From assembly GCA_045535505.1 (NCBI GenBank), contig JAZSLU010000016.1:1-15247 (forward strand): DNA of 15,247 nucleotides, given 5' to 3'. The notes beneath the pieces are model-generated. The model was not told where the DNA came from and made no database searches. It saw nothing but the letters and a program-made list of their open reading frames with translations. The DNA comes from CAKSST01 sp045535505 (GTDB taxonomy: Bacteria; Bacillota; Clostridia; Oscillospirales; Acutalibacteraceae). Below, in pieces: positions 6,996 to 14,901 of this stretch; the first letter of the stretch is position 1, and every line of letters begins with the position of its first letter. The translations under genes were made by a program, and so were the position numbers.

Positions 6996-7937
6996 TTATA
7001 TTTCAAGTTGATTTAATATTGACTTTAAGCATTGTTCACTATTTTTAAGTTTAGCAATTTCATCATTAGATAAATTGAGATGAATTTTTGCTCCTACGCC
7101 CTCTTTACTTACAAAGCAAGGCAGACTCAAGCAACAATCTTGAATGCCATATTCACCGTTTAAAAGTGTAGAAACAGTAAGCGATGAATTAATTGAAGAT
7201 TGTAAAGCTTGAGTAATGTAGCATACAGAGGCAGAAACCGCATAAAACGTTGCACCTTTTCTGCTTATAACCTTAGCGCCAGATGTTCTGACGTACTTTT
7301 CAACCTCATCAGTATCAAGAGCGGGAATTGTATAATTAAACTCAGTTGCCTTATTTGCAAAATCACAAACGGGGACATTTGAAATATTAGCACTTGACCA
7401 AGGAACAAATGACGAATCTCCATGTTCACCTAAAACGTAAGCGTGAACATTCTTTTGGCTTACGTTATAATACTCGCTAAGTCTTGCACGTAAGCGCGCA
7501 GTATCAAGAACTGTACCTGAGCCAATAATATTTTGTGATGGCAATCCCGAACGTTTGAAGAAAACGTATGTTAGTATATCAACCGGGTTTGAAACAATTA
7601 TATACTTTGCATTAGGTGCATATTTAGTTATTTCAGGAATGATTGATTTTGTTATGTTAACATTTGTCTGTGCAAGGTCTAAACGAGTTTGACCGGGTTT
7701 TCTTGCAATACCTGAGGTTACGACAACGACGTCAGAATTTTGAGCATCGCGATAACTCCCAGCATAAACCGAACATGGCGAAAAAAACGGAACACCTTGT
7801 CGTATATCAAGTGCCTCACCCATAGATTTTTCAGTATTTACATCAATCATAACAATTTCTTTTGCTATGCCCATAACAGTCATTGTGTAAGCAATTGTAG
7901 AGCCAACACTACCAGTACCAATTATTGTGACTTTCAT
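6996..7937 (-). CDS. ldh: L-lactate/malate dehydrogenase family, probably L-lactate dehydrogenase
   Basis: This 313-residue NAD-dependent dehydrogenase reduces pyruvate to lactate (or oxaloacetate to malate) and recycles NADH. The Rossmann motif GTGSVGS is at 7-13, and D32 specifies NAD over NADP. The active-site loop GIARKPGQTR spans 76-85 with catalytic-loop Arg85, D145 and R148 lie in SGTVLDTAR, and the catalytic histidine is H172 in GEHGDSSFVPW. GEHGDS and TRLDLA are LDH-like. However, the substrate-specificity position (Gln102 in classical LDH numbering) is Arg79, as in malate dehydrogenases, so the substrate needs testing. The ATG at 7935-7937 follows AGGG by eight bases. It lies 20 bases after the phosphatase gene, probably on the same transcript as the hydrogenase genes. 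Confidence 0.9.
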   Translation of the reverse strand: MKVTIIGTGSVGSTIAYTMTVMGIAKEIVMIDVNTEKSMGEALDIRQGVPFFSPCSVYAGSYRDAQNSDVVVVTSGIARKPGQTRLDLAQTNVNITKSIIPEITKYAPNAKYIIVSNPVDILTYVFFKRSGLPSQNIIGSGTVLDTARLRARLSEYYNVSQKNVHAYVLGEHGDSSFVPWSSANISNVPVCDFANKATEFNYTIPALDTDEVEKYVRTSGAKVISRKGATFYAVSASVCYITQALQSSINSSLTVSTLLNGEYGIQDCCLSLPCFVSKEGVGAKIHLNLSNDEIAKLKNSEQCLKSILNQLEI

Positions 7938-7957
7938 ATTATCATCCCTTCTTATTT

Positions 7958-9130
7958 TTAAAAATAACTTATTTTTACACGTTTACCCATCTGCGAAAGA
8001 CTGTTAGACAGTTCTGAAACCAAATTCATTTTAATATTAAAATTAATCGGCAAATCTGGGTTTTGGTGCGCAGGATTAATTGCACGTCCTACATAAAAAT
8101 TTATATCAGTTGCTTCTTCAAAAAGCAAACGACAAATTTGAGAAGCACCATCTTTTTGAAAGTTCCACTGTTCATAAAGGTTGTTATCGCCAAGATAATC
8201 CTTAGCATATTCAATAACCTTGTTCATTGTTATAACGCCTTCAGTTACAAGGTCAACGCCCTCCAGAAGTGCAATAGGCGGAATATCAGAACTTTCAAAG
8301 GTTAAACTTGCTTTTAATGGTTTACCAAGATATTTGGCGGCAATAGACGATGTTGTACCACCGCAAATTATGTGTTTGCCACCTTTAGAAAAGAAAAGTG
8401 ACATCATTCTATCTGAATCATTGCGGTTTGACGGTGGACCAAACAGAATATTCATTGGTTCACGTTTTCTTATTTTTACAACACAAGCAGTGGCATCATC
8501 ACCAGGCTTTGAACCATAAAGCCGATTACATTCATCAATAAGACAGGTTGACATATTTTTAGCGGTATATCCGCCCGGTGCAATAGATTCAAGATATTTA
8601 ACAATCTCTTCCCTTTTCCAACCGAAGTTATATGACATACCGATACCTGCATGAGGACAACCATCGCTCATTGCAACAAAAATATCGTTTTCGTGCAACT
8701 TTATTGTTGATTTATAAATAGTTTTACCGCCTATATTCATTTCGGTTTTGGGATAGTCATATTCTACGTCATCACGTAAGACAACAACCTGCGGGTTGTC
8801 ATATTGAATAATATCCGCATATTCATTTTCTATTATATGAATAATGGTAAATGTGGAATATGCAACTCCCCTTTGAGAACAAACGGGCAACGTTGCAGCA
8901 ATTGTTGAGACGCATTCCTCTATGGTTAAACCCTCCGCCATCATTGTGGAAATAATTTTTGACGTAAGGGTTGAGAGAATGCTTGCTTTAACACCGCTGC
9001 CAAGACCATCAGCGAGAACAATAACGGTTGAATTTTCACCTTGGTCAACAACATCAACGTGGTCGCCGCAAAGTTCTTCGCCGAAATGATTTATACTTTT
9101 ATAGCCGATATCTGCACATAAATCATTCAT
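7958..9130 (-). CDS. SpoIIE/PP2C-family serine/threonine protein phosphatase with a C-terminal domain of unknown role
   Basis: This is a 390-residue soluble protein. Residues about 1-220 form a SpoIIE-type PPM phosphatase with the metal-binding aspartates in VLADGLGSG (D41), AMSDGCPHAG (D156) and KPGDDATACVVKI (D211/D212). Such enzymes remove phosphate from serine/threonine, often on anti-sigma antagonist proteins. Residues about 221-390 form a further domain containing CGGTTSSIAAKYLG, whose function I cannot assign. The ATG (9128-9130) overlaps the hydS stop by 8 bases, with GGAG inside the hydS end, so translation is coupled. Phosphatases of this type next to sensory [FeFe]-hydrogenases are known in Clostridia, and the inferred role is to pass the H2 or redox signal from HydS to a phosphorylated target. 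No partner kinase is in the window. Confidence 0.88.
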   Translation of the reverse strand: MNDLCADIGYKSINHFGEELCGDHVDVVDQGENSTVIVLADGLGSGVKASILSTLTSKIISTMMAEGLTIEECVSTIAATLPVCSQRGVAYSTFTIIHIIENEYADIIQYDNPQVVVLRDDVEYDYPKTEMNIGGKTIYKSTIKLHENDIFVAMSDGCPHAGIGMSYNFGWKREEIVKYLESIAPGGYTAKNMSTCLIDECNRLYGSKPGDDATACVVKIRKREPMNILFGPPSNRNDSDRMMSLFFSKGGKHIICGGTTSSIAAKYLGKPLKASLTFESSDIPPIALLEGVDLVTEGVITMNKVIEYAKDYLGDNNLYEQWNFQKDGASQICRLLFEEATDINFYVGRAINPAHQNPDLPINFNIKMNLVSELSNSLSQMGKRVKISYF

Positions 9131-10799
9131 CGGATATGGACTCCTTTAACTTTGTGAGAGCAATTTTTGTTTCGGCAGCTGTTTCACCCAAAAGCGATGC
9201 AATTTCTTGCACAATACGCATTTGTTTATCAACAACTTTATCCGCTACTTCGACAGTTTGACGGCTAATTTTTTCTTTTTTCTCTCTTTGAATTTCCTCA
9301 TCTGTAACATCTCGCATAATACCGATAATTAAGCGAGACTCACCATCGTAAACTATAGTTTGTTCAACATAACGGTTATAATCTGCAAGGTAAGTACGAG
9401 AATTTCTTATACTTCTGCCATTTTGTTTAACCTTAACATAAGGTGAAGGGTCTAAAATACGGTCAACCTGCTCACCTAAAATATCACCAATAGAGCGAAT
9501 GTTCATAATTTTTTTTGCAGTAGCATTAATTTGCTGAACCTCAAGATCTTCATTTAAAACAATAATGGCATTAGGCGAGTTGTTAACAATAGCATCTGAT
9601 ACACTCTCAGCCTTATCTTTAAGGAATGGCAGACACATAGAGCTTTCAGCCTTGCCTTGACAAATAGCAATCGCTTTCTCGCGGCAAGAATTATAGCCGC
9701 AGGTTCCGCAATTAAGCTCATCAGCAGCAGTAAATTTCCCCATTTTTCGCAAAACTGAAGAGATTTCTTCATCTGAGGGCATAGGTAGTTCACGCTCAAT
9801 AAAAGTTAATGCTTTTTTTAGTTCTACACTTTCAGGTTGAGCAACCTCAAAATCTTCTTTACCTGCATATTTTACAACAGCGGTATAATCACCTATTGGT
9901 GAAAAATGATATTTTTCCATTATAGGACCGCCAATACAACTACCTGCACAAGCTGACATTTCAATAAAGCATTTGGAAACCTTGCCGTTTTGAATGTCTT
10001 TTAATGCGGTAATACAGTTATCAACACCATCTAAAGCTACATAGGTATAATCGGGGTGTTTTTGTGTCATGGTTTTGAGTACGCCGCCAGTAGTAGGGAA
10101 AAAACGTGCGCGACTCTTTTGTGTAATATCAGGATCATTTTCAAGAACTATATTTTCACTTTCAAGCCATTGTGTAAGTTCTTCAAAGGTAAGTACAGCA
10201 TCAACAATATCCGAGTAATGCTCAGCCTCATCTTTTTTTGCAACGCATGGACCAATAAAAACCGTTTTAGCATTAGGAATACGTTTTTTAATATCAATAC
10301 AGTGTGCCTGCATTGGTGAAACTACATCAGCAAGATATTTTAATGTATCCGGAAAATGTTTTTGAATAAGCAAGTTTACAGAATGACAGCATGAAGTAAT
10401 AATAATGTCCCTGTTTTCTTCACGAAGCATTCGCTCATATTCATTTTTAACAATCGTTGCACCTATTGCAGTTTCTTCAACATCATAAAAGCCTAACTTT
10501 TTTAAGGCTTTTCTTATACCATTTATTCCAACATTTGTATAGTTGGCAATAAATGACGGCGCAAGGCTAACAACAACAGGGTTTGACTCATTAAGTAAAA
10601 CCTGAACTTTTTCAAGGTCACTCACAATTTCTTTAGCATTTTGCGGACAGACAACAAAGCAATGACCGCACAGAATGCATTCGTTACTGATAATATGAGC
10701 TTGATTGCCCGAAAAACGAATAGCCTTTACAGGACAGTTTCTAATACATTTATAACAGTTTTTGCAGTTTGATTTTTTTAAGGTCAAGCAACTTGACAT
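9123..10799 (-). CDS. hydS: Sensory [FeFe]-hydrogenase with PAS domain (HydS type)
   Basis: This 558-residue iron-sulfur protein is laid out like group C sensory [FeFe]-hydrogenases. The N-terminal 2x[4Fe-4S] ferredoxin has C12/C15/C18/C22 and C41/C44/C47/C51. The H-cluster domain has motifs TSCCHSV (135-141), GPCVAKKDE (183-191) and MSACAGSCIGG (281-291), with cluster ligands C138, C185, C284 and C288. An additional Cys-rich [4Fe-4S] domain has C364, C367, C372, C380 and C389. A PAS-like domain spans about 396-500 and a coiled-coil tail about 501-552. Compared with catalytic HydA, the Met before motif 2 is Gly183 and the Met of motif 3 is Ser282. The proton-transfer Cys (C137) is kept. The ATG follows GGGGAG by nine bases. 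I infer an H2/redox sensor signalling through the PAS domain to the overlapping phosphatase gene. Slow catalysis is also possible. Confidence 0.92.
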   Translation of the reverse strand: MSSCLTLKKSNCKNCYKCIRNCPVKAIRFSGNQAHIISNECILCGHCFVVCPQNAKEIVSDLEKVQVLLNESNPVVVSLAPSFIANYTNVGINGIRKALKKLGFYDVEETAIGATIVKNEYERMLREENRDIIITSCCHSVNLLIQKHFPDTLKYLADVVSPMQAHCIDIKKRIPNAKTVFIGPCVAKKDEAEHYSDIVDAVLTFEELTQWLESENIVLENDPDITQKSRARFFPTTGGVLKTMTQKHPDYTYVALDGVDNCITALKDIQNGKVSKCFIEMSACAGSCIGGPIMEKYHFSPIGDYTAVVKYAGKEDFEVAQPESVELKKALTFIERELPMPSDEEISSVLRKMGKFTAADELNCGTCGYNSCREKAIAICQGKAESSMCLPFLKDKAESVSDAIVNNSPNAIIVLNEDLEVQQINATAKKIMNIRSIGDILGEQVDRILDPSPYVKVKQNGRSIRNSRTYLADYNRYVEQTIVYDGESRLIIGIMRDVTDEEIQREKKEKISRQTVEVADKVVDKQMRIVQEIASLLGETAAETKIALTKLKESISDE

Positions 10800-10817
10800 A
10801 TGCTGTTACTCCCCTCA

Positions 10818-11066
10818 CTAATTAAGCTTATTAAGGATATTTTCAGTAAAAAACTCTTTAAAATTTTCTTTTGTGATTCCACAATAAATTTCTTCATCTA
10901 CTTGTATAGAAACGCCTAATCGGTTGCACTTACCAAGACAAAACGAACCCACTAGAGCAATTTCATCATCTAAATTATTTTCTTGTATTGCGTTTTCAAG
11001 TAATTCAACAATTTTTGCAGAACCTCTTAGGTGACAAGAACTGCCAACACAAACTTGAATAATCAT
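10818..11066 (-). CDS. Small thioredoxin-fold [2Fe-2S] ferredoxin, copy 2 of a tandem pair
   Basis: This 82-residue stand-alone thioredoxin-like [2Fe-2S] domain has ligands C6-x4-C11 (CVGSSC) and C43-x3-C47 (CLGKC). The fold is the same as the N-terminal domain of NuoF-type subunits and the C-terminal part of NuoE. It has no membrane segment or other domain. It begins 13 bases after the related gene at 11080-11325, and its ribosome binding site AAGGGG overlaps that gene's stop. It ends 18 bases before hydS. The position between the catalytic and sensory hydrogenases suggests an electron relay to or from one of them, but this is inferred from context only. Confidence 0.88.
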   Translation of the reverse strand: MIIQVCVGSSCHLRGSAKIVELLENAIQENNLDDEIALVGSFCLGKCNRLGVSIQVDEEIYCGITKENFKEFFTENILNKLN

Positions 11067-11079
11067 ACATTAACGCCCC

Positions 11080-11325
11080 TTACGCAAGAGATAAAACCTG
11101 TTCTTTAAAGAACTTGCGAGCATCCTGAGCAAAAATTCTATGCTTTTGGTCATTAATTGTAACAGCAACCGTGTCACTGTTACAATTATTTGCGCAAAAT
11201 GATGCAGACAAAACTATTTTGTCATGCATATTATATTCTTCAATAAGGTGTTGAAAAGTAGCTACAACGTTTTTTGCACCATTTATGTGGCAGGATGTTC
11301 CGATACAAACATTTAATTTAATCAT
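11080..11325 (-). CDS. Small thioredoxin-fold [2Fe-2S] ferredoxin, copy 1 of a tandem pair
   Basis: This 81-residue protein is related to its downstream neighbour throughout its length. The [2Fe-2S] ligands are C7-x4-C12 (CIGTSC) and C44-x3-C48 (CANNC). The second motif lacks the glycine usually found in CxGxC, so cluster environment or partner surface may differ from the sister protein. The ATG at 11323-11325 lies four bases after the hydA stop, with AGGGAG inside the end of hydA as ribosome binding site. An ATG at 11328-11330 is out of frame and stops at once. One small [2Fe-2S] protein in clostridial hydrogenase clusters is familiar, and here there are two in tandem. Confidence 0.88.
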   Translation of the reverse strand: MIKLNVCIGTSCHINGAKNVVATFQHLIEEYNMHDKIVLSASFCANNCNSDTVAVTINDQKHRIFAQDARKFFKEQVLSLA

Positions 11326-11329
11326 ATCA

Positions 11330-13024
11330 TTATTCTCCCTTTTTCACATAATCAACATGAAGAAGTTCGTGAACTTTGCCTTTAATAATATCACTATAAA
11401 TTGTACTCATAAGCGGGTTCTCTTCCGAACGGCGAATGCTAAGCAAACGGTCAGCATCATATAAGCCTTTTGAACGCTCTGACTGTTTTGCAGGATCGGT
11501 AAAGGGTTGTCCGCCACCGTTAACACAGCCACCGGGACAAGCCATAATCTCAATTAAATCAAAATGCTCACCGGCACTTGAACGAAGCAATACTGCCTCA
11601 GCGTTTCCAAGACCGCTAACAACAGCAATATGAAGTTCTTTATCGCCATAAGGCAAGAAAAACTCTTTAATACCGTCATCGCCACGCTGACCTGCATTTG
11701 CAACAGTTAGTAATGCAGAGCGTGATTTATTGCTTACAACACGGCGAAGTACTGCTTCTGTAACGCCACCTGTAACACCAAAAATTACACCTGCGCCAGA
11801 AATTGTACCAAAAGGCATATCAACTGCTTCTGGTTCTAGAGAATCAAACATAATGCCAGACTCTTTAATCATAAGAATAAGTTCTTGTGTTGTAATAACA
11901 GCATCAACATTTGGCTCACCGTCTGTTTTAAACTCATCACGAGCCGCCTCAAACTTTTTGGCAGTGCAAGGCATTATTGCAACGTGGAACATTTTTCTTG
12001 TTGATTTTTTTGCTTGGTCTTTTAAAATTGCTGCCATCATCTGCATAGGTGAACGGCAGGATGAAACATTAGGTAAAAATTCCGGATGTTTTTTCTCACA
12101 ATACTGCACCCAACCGGGACAGCAAGATGTAATGATAGGAAGATTTTTGTTTTCTTCTATACGGGCAAGGAACTCTTCACTTTCTTCCAAAACTGTCAAA
12201 TCAGCGCCAAGAGTAGTATCGTAAATTTCATCAAAGCCCATACGTCTTAAAGCAGCCACAATCTTACCCATAACATTTTCACCCTCAGGTATATTAAGTT
12301 CCTTACCGAGAGCAACGCGTACTGCAGGTGCAATTTGAACTGTTGTTTTAACATCAGGATTATCAATGGCTTTCCAAACCTTATTTATATTGTTATTAAC
12401 AACAATAGCACCAGTAGGACAAACCGAAACACACTGACCGCAACCAACACAAGGTGAATCAGCCAAGGGTTTGCCAAATGCAGTACTGATTACCATATTT
12501 GAGCCTCGATGCGCAAAATCAATAGCACCAACATTTTGAATTTCGTTACAAACACGAACACAGTCACCGCAAAGAATGCACTTACCTGCATCACGAGAAA
12601 TGCAAAGTGATGAAGTATCATCATTTTTTGTTGAAACAGCACGGTTTGGGAATCGTACACCCTCAATGTTAAAACGCATTGCAAGGTCCTGCAATTTACA
12701 CTTGCTGTTGTTTTCGCAGACTGTACAGTCGCGACAATGGTTAGCAAGCAGCAACTCAAGAATATTTTTGCGATATCTACGCAAACGCTCAGTATTTGTT
12801 TTAACAACCATACCTGCGCGAGGAGGAGTAGAACAAGCAGCCTCTATACCCCCGCGCTCATTTTCAACCATGCACATACGACAAGCACCGTATATGGAAA
12901 GTTCTGAATGATAACAGAAAGTGGGCATTTTTATACCAATCTTCTGACAAAGTTGTAATATGTTTTTCTCGCCTTCTATTTCAACGGGCATACCGTCAAT
13001 AGTCATATATTGTTTTTCGCTCAT
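11330..13024 (-). CDS. hydA: NADH-linked [FeFe]-hydrogenase catalytic subunit (HydA/HndD)
   Basis: This 564-residue catalytic subunit reduces protons to H2. In order it has an N-terminal [2Fe-2S] ferredoxin (C37, C48, C51, C64) and a His-ligated [4Fe-4S] site (H96, C100, C103, C109). A 2x[4Fe-4S] ferredoxin follows (C149/C152/C155/C159 and C192/C195/C198/C202), then the H-cluster domain and a small-subunit-like tail (about 510-564). H-cluster motifs are complete: TSCCPGW (299-305), MPCTAKKFE (351-359) and MACPGGCVNGGGQ (494-506), with proton-transfer Cys C301. The size fits clostridial HndD/HydA, which lack the extra C-terminal [2Fe-2S] domain of the Thermotoga enzyme. The start lies two bases after the hydB stop. 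AGGAGG (13032-13037) is encoded by the last hydB codons. With hydB and hydC it should form the soluble NADH/ferredoxin-dependent, probably electron-bifurcating, complex. Confidence 0.97.
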   Translation of the reverse strand: MSEKQYMTIDGMPVEIEGEKNILQLCQKIGIKMPTFCYHSELSIYGACRMCMVENERGGIEAACSTPPRAGMVVKTNTERLRRYRKNILELLLANHCRDCTVCENNSKCKLQDLAMRFNIEGVRFPNRAVSTKNDDTSSLCISRDAGKCILCGDCVRVCNEIQNVGAIDFAHRGSNMVISTAFGKPLADSPCVGCGQCVSVCPTGAIVVNNNINKVWKAIDNPDVKTTVQIAPAVRVALGKELNIPEGENVMGKIVAALRRMGFDEIYDTTLGADLTVLEESEEFLARIEENKNLPIITSCCPGWVQYCEKKHPEFLPNVSSCRSPMQMMAAILKDQAKKSTRKMFHVAIMPCTAKKFEAARDEFKTDGEPNVDAVITTQELILMIKESGIMFDSLEPEAVDMPFGTISGAGVIFGVTGGVTEAVLRRVVSNKSRSALLTVANAGQRGDDGIKEFFLPYGDKELHIAVVSGLGNAEAVLLRSSAGEHFDLIEIMACPGGCVNGGGQPFTDPAKQSERSKGLYDADRLLSIRRSEENPLMSTIYSDIIKGKVHELLHVDYVKKGE

Positions 13025-13026
13025 TT

Positions 13027-14901
13027 TTAGTCCTCCTTAATTGCACCAAAGGGGCAAGAATCAAGACAACTGCCGCAACGAATGCAGGTGTTCAGGTCAA
13101 TTGTAAAGGGTTCCTTAATCTTTCCGCTAATAGCATTAACAGGGCAATTACGAGCACATTTGCTACAACCTTTACAAAGAGCTGAATCAATAACAATTCT
13201 CTTTAATTTCTGACAGGCTCCGGCAGGGCAACGTTTATCGTAAATGTGTGCCTCATACTCATCGCGGAAATTTTTAATAGTACTTACAACTGGTGACGGT
13301 GCAGATTTTCCAAGACCACAAAGTGCTGTTGCTGAAATTGTCTCAGCAAGTTCAAGCAATAAATCTATATCGCCGTCTTTTCCCTCGCCCGCAACAATTC
13401 GCTCAAGAATTTCAAGCATTCTCTTGGTGCCTTCACGACAAGGAACACATTTACCGCAAGATTCGTTCTGGGTAAAATTCATAAAGAAACGTGCAACCTC
13501 AACCATGCATGTCTTATCATCCATAACAACAAGACCGCCAGAGCCAATCATTGCGCCAACCTTTTTAAGAGTATCGAAATCAAGAGGTAAATCAAGATGT
13601 TCTTTTGTAAGACAAGCGCCTGAAGGACCGCCAATCTGAACAGCTTTAAATTCGCCATCGCCGCGCATACCGCCGCCAATTTCAAAAATAATTTCTCTTA
13701 ATGTTGTACCCATTGGAACTTCAATAAGGCCGGTATTTGCAATATTACCGGTAAGAGCGAAGGCTTTCGTACCCGGACTTTTTTCAACACCAATACCACG
13801 GAACCAGTCTGCTCCGTTTAAAATAATTTGAGCGACGTTTGCATAGGTTTCAACGTTATTAAGTACGGTAGGTTTATCAAACAATCCGTGTTCAACCGTA
13901 CGAGGAGGCTTAACACGAGGAAAACCACGGTTACCCTCAATTGAAGCAGTAAGAGCGCTACCCTCACCGCAAACAAATGCACCGGCGCCACGGTTAATAT
14001 GCATACGGAAACTAAAGTTGGTTCCTAAAATATTATCACCGAGCAAACCAAGTTCTTCGGCTTGTTTAATGGCATTTTGAAGTCTGCGAACAGCCAACGG
14101 ATATTCAGCACGAACATATATGTAGCCTTCGTTTGCGCCACAAGCAACACCGGCAATCATCATTCCCTCAAGCATTCTGTGCGGGTCGCCTTCCATAATA
14201 CTGCGATCCATAAATGCGCCGGGGTCACCTTCGTCACCGTTACATACAACATACTTTTGTGGCTCGGCTTGGCGTTTTACCTGCTCCCACTTTCTGCCGG
14301 CTGGAAAACCTCCACCGCCGCGTCCGCGAAGGTCAGAGTTAGAAATCTCTGCAACAATTTCATCAGCAGTCATGTCAAACAAAGCCTTTTCAAAGGCACT
14401 GTAACCACCGATTGCAATATATTCTCTTATTGAGTCGGAATCAATTTTGCCGCAGTGATCTAAAACAATACGGGTTTGCTGTTTATAAAAGGGAATTTTT
14501 GACTGTTCTTTATAAATTTGTCCATCCTTTTTGTAAGCAAGACGGTCAACACATTCTCCTTTTTCAATGGTTCTTTCGATAATTTCTTGACAATCATCAA
14601 TCTTAACTTTTGTATAAAGCCAGCCTTGAGGTTCAATTCTTACAAGAGGACCCATTTCGCAAAAACCGTGACAACCGCTCTTTTTAAGACCAATTGAATT
14701 ACTATGGGGGTCGTCAGCGAGTTCAACGGCAACATTAAGATTTTTTTCTTCCATAGTTGCTTTAAGCTTGTCATATATTTGCAAAGAGCCGCCTGCAACA
14801 CAACCAGTGCCGGCACACACAATTATTTTCTTTTCTTGTGCATCATAAACAGCTTTTGCTGATTGACTATATTTAATAAAATCTTCTCTGCATTTAAGCA
14901 T
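13027..14901 (-). CDS. hydB: NADH-binding flavoprotein subunit of [FeFe]-hydrogenase (HydB/HndC, NuoF-like)
   Basis: This 624-residue subunit binds FMN and NADH and carries several iron-sulfur clusters. It has an N-terminal thioredoxin-like [2Fe-2S] domain (C29-x4-C34, C77-x3-C81), then the NuoF flavin domain with LRGRGGGGFPAGRKWE (191-206) and CNGDEGDPGAFMDRS (220-234). The NuoF [4Fe-4S] site follows (SCGKCVPC, C482/C485/C488, with C528). A C-terminal 2x[4Fe-4S] ferredoxin (C576/C579/C582/C586 and C606/C609/C612/C616) is an extension found in bifurcating hydrogenases and related NADP-reducing enzymes, not in complex I NuoF. The ATG (14899-14901) lies nine bases after AGGAGG. A TTG two codons upstream sits only three bases after it. 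The start overlaps the hydC stop by 8 bases and the end abuts hydA, so all three are coupled. Confidence 0.97.
   Translation of the reverse strand: MLKCREDFIKYSQSAKAVYDAQEKKIIVCAGTGCVAGGSLQIYDKLKATMEEKNLNVAVELADDPHSNSIGLKKSGCHGFCEMGPLVRIEPQGWLYTKVKIDDCQEIIERTIEKGECVDRLAYKKDGQIYKEQSKIPFYKQQTRIVLDHCGKIDSDSIREYIAIGGYSAFEKALFDMTADEIVAEISNSDLRGRGGGGFPAGRKWEQVKRQAEPQKYVVCNGDEGDPGAFMDRSIMEGDPHRMLEGMMIAGVACGANEGYIYVRAEYPLAVRRLQNAIKQAEELGLLGDNILGTNFSFRMHINRGAGAFVCGEGSALTASIEGNRGFPRVKPPRTVEHGLFDKPTVLNNVETYANVAQIILNGADWFRGIGVEKSPGTKAFALTGNIANTGLIEVPMGTTLREIIFEIGGGMRGDGEFKAVQIGGPSGACLTKEHLDLPLDFDTLKKVGAMIGSGGLVVMDDKTCMVEVARFFMNFTQNESCGKCVPCREGTKRMLEILERIVAGEGKDGDIDLLLELAETISATALCGLGKSAPSPVVSTIKNFRDEYEAHIYDKRCPAGACQKLKRIVIDSALCKGCSKCARNCPVNAISGKIKEPFTIDLNTCIRCGSCLDSCPFGAIKED

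Noticed and set aside
11730..12224. A 164-codon open frame on the plus strand
   Set aside because: It is antisense to the conserved H-cluster region of hydA. Its composition is a reflection of hydA codons and it shows no protein motif.
12576..12911. A plus-strand open frame opposite the N-terminus of hydA
   Set aside because: It mirrors the cysteine-rich ferredoxin codons of hydA. It has no start signal or family resemblance.
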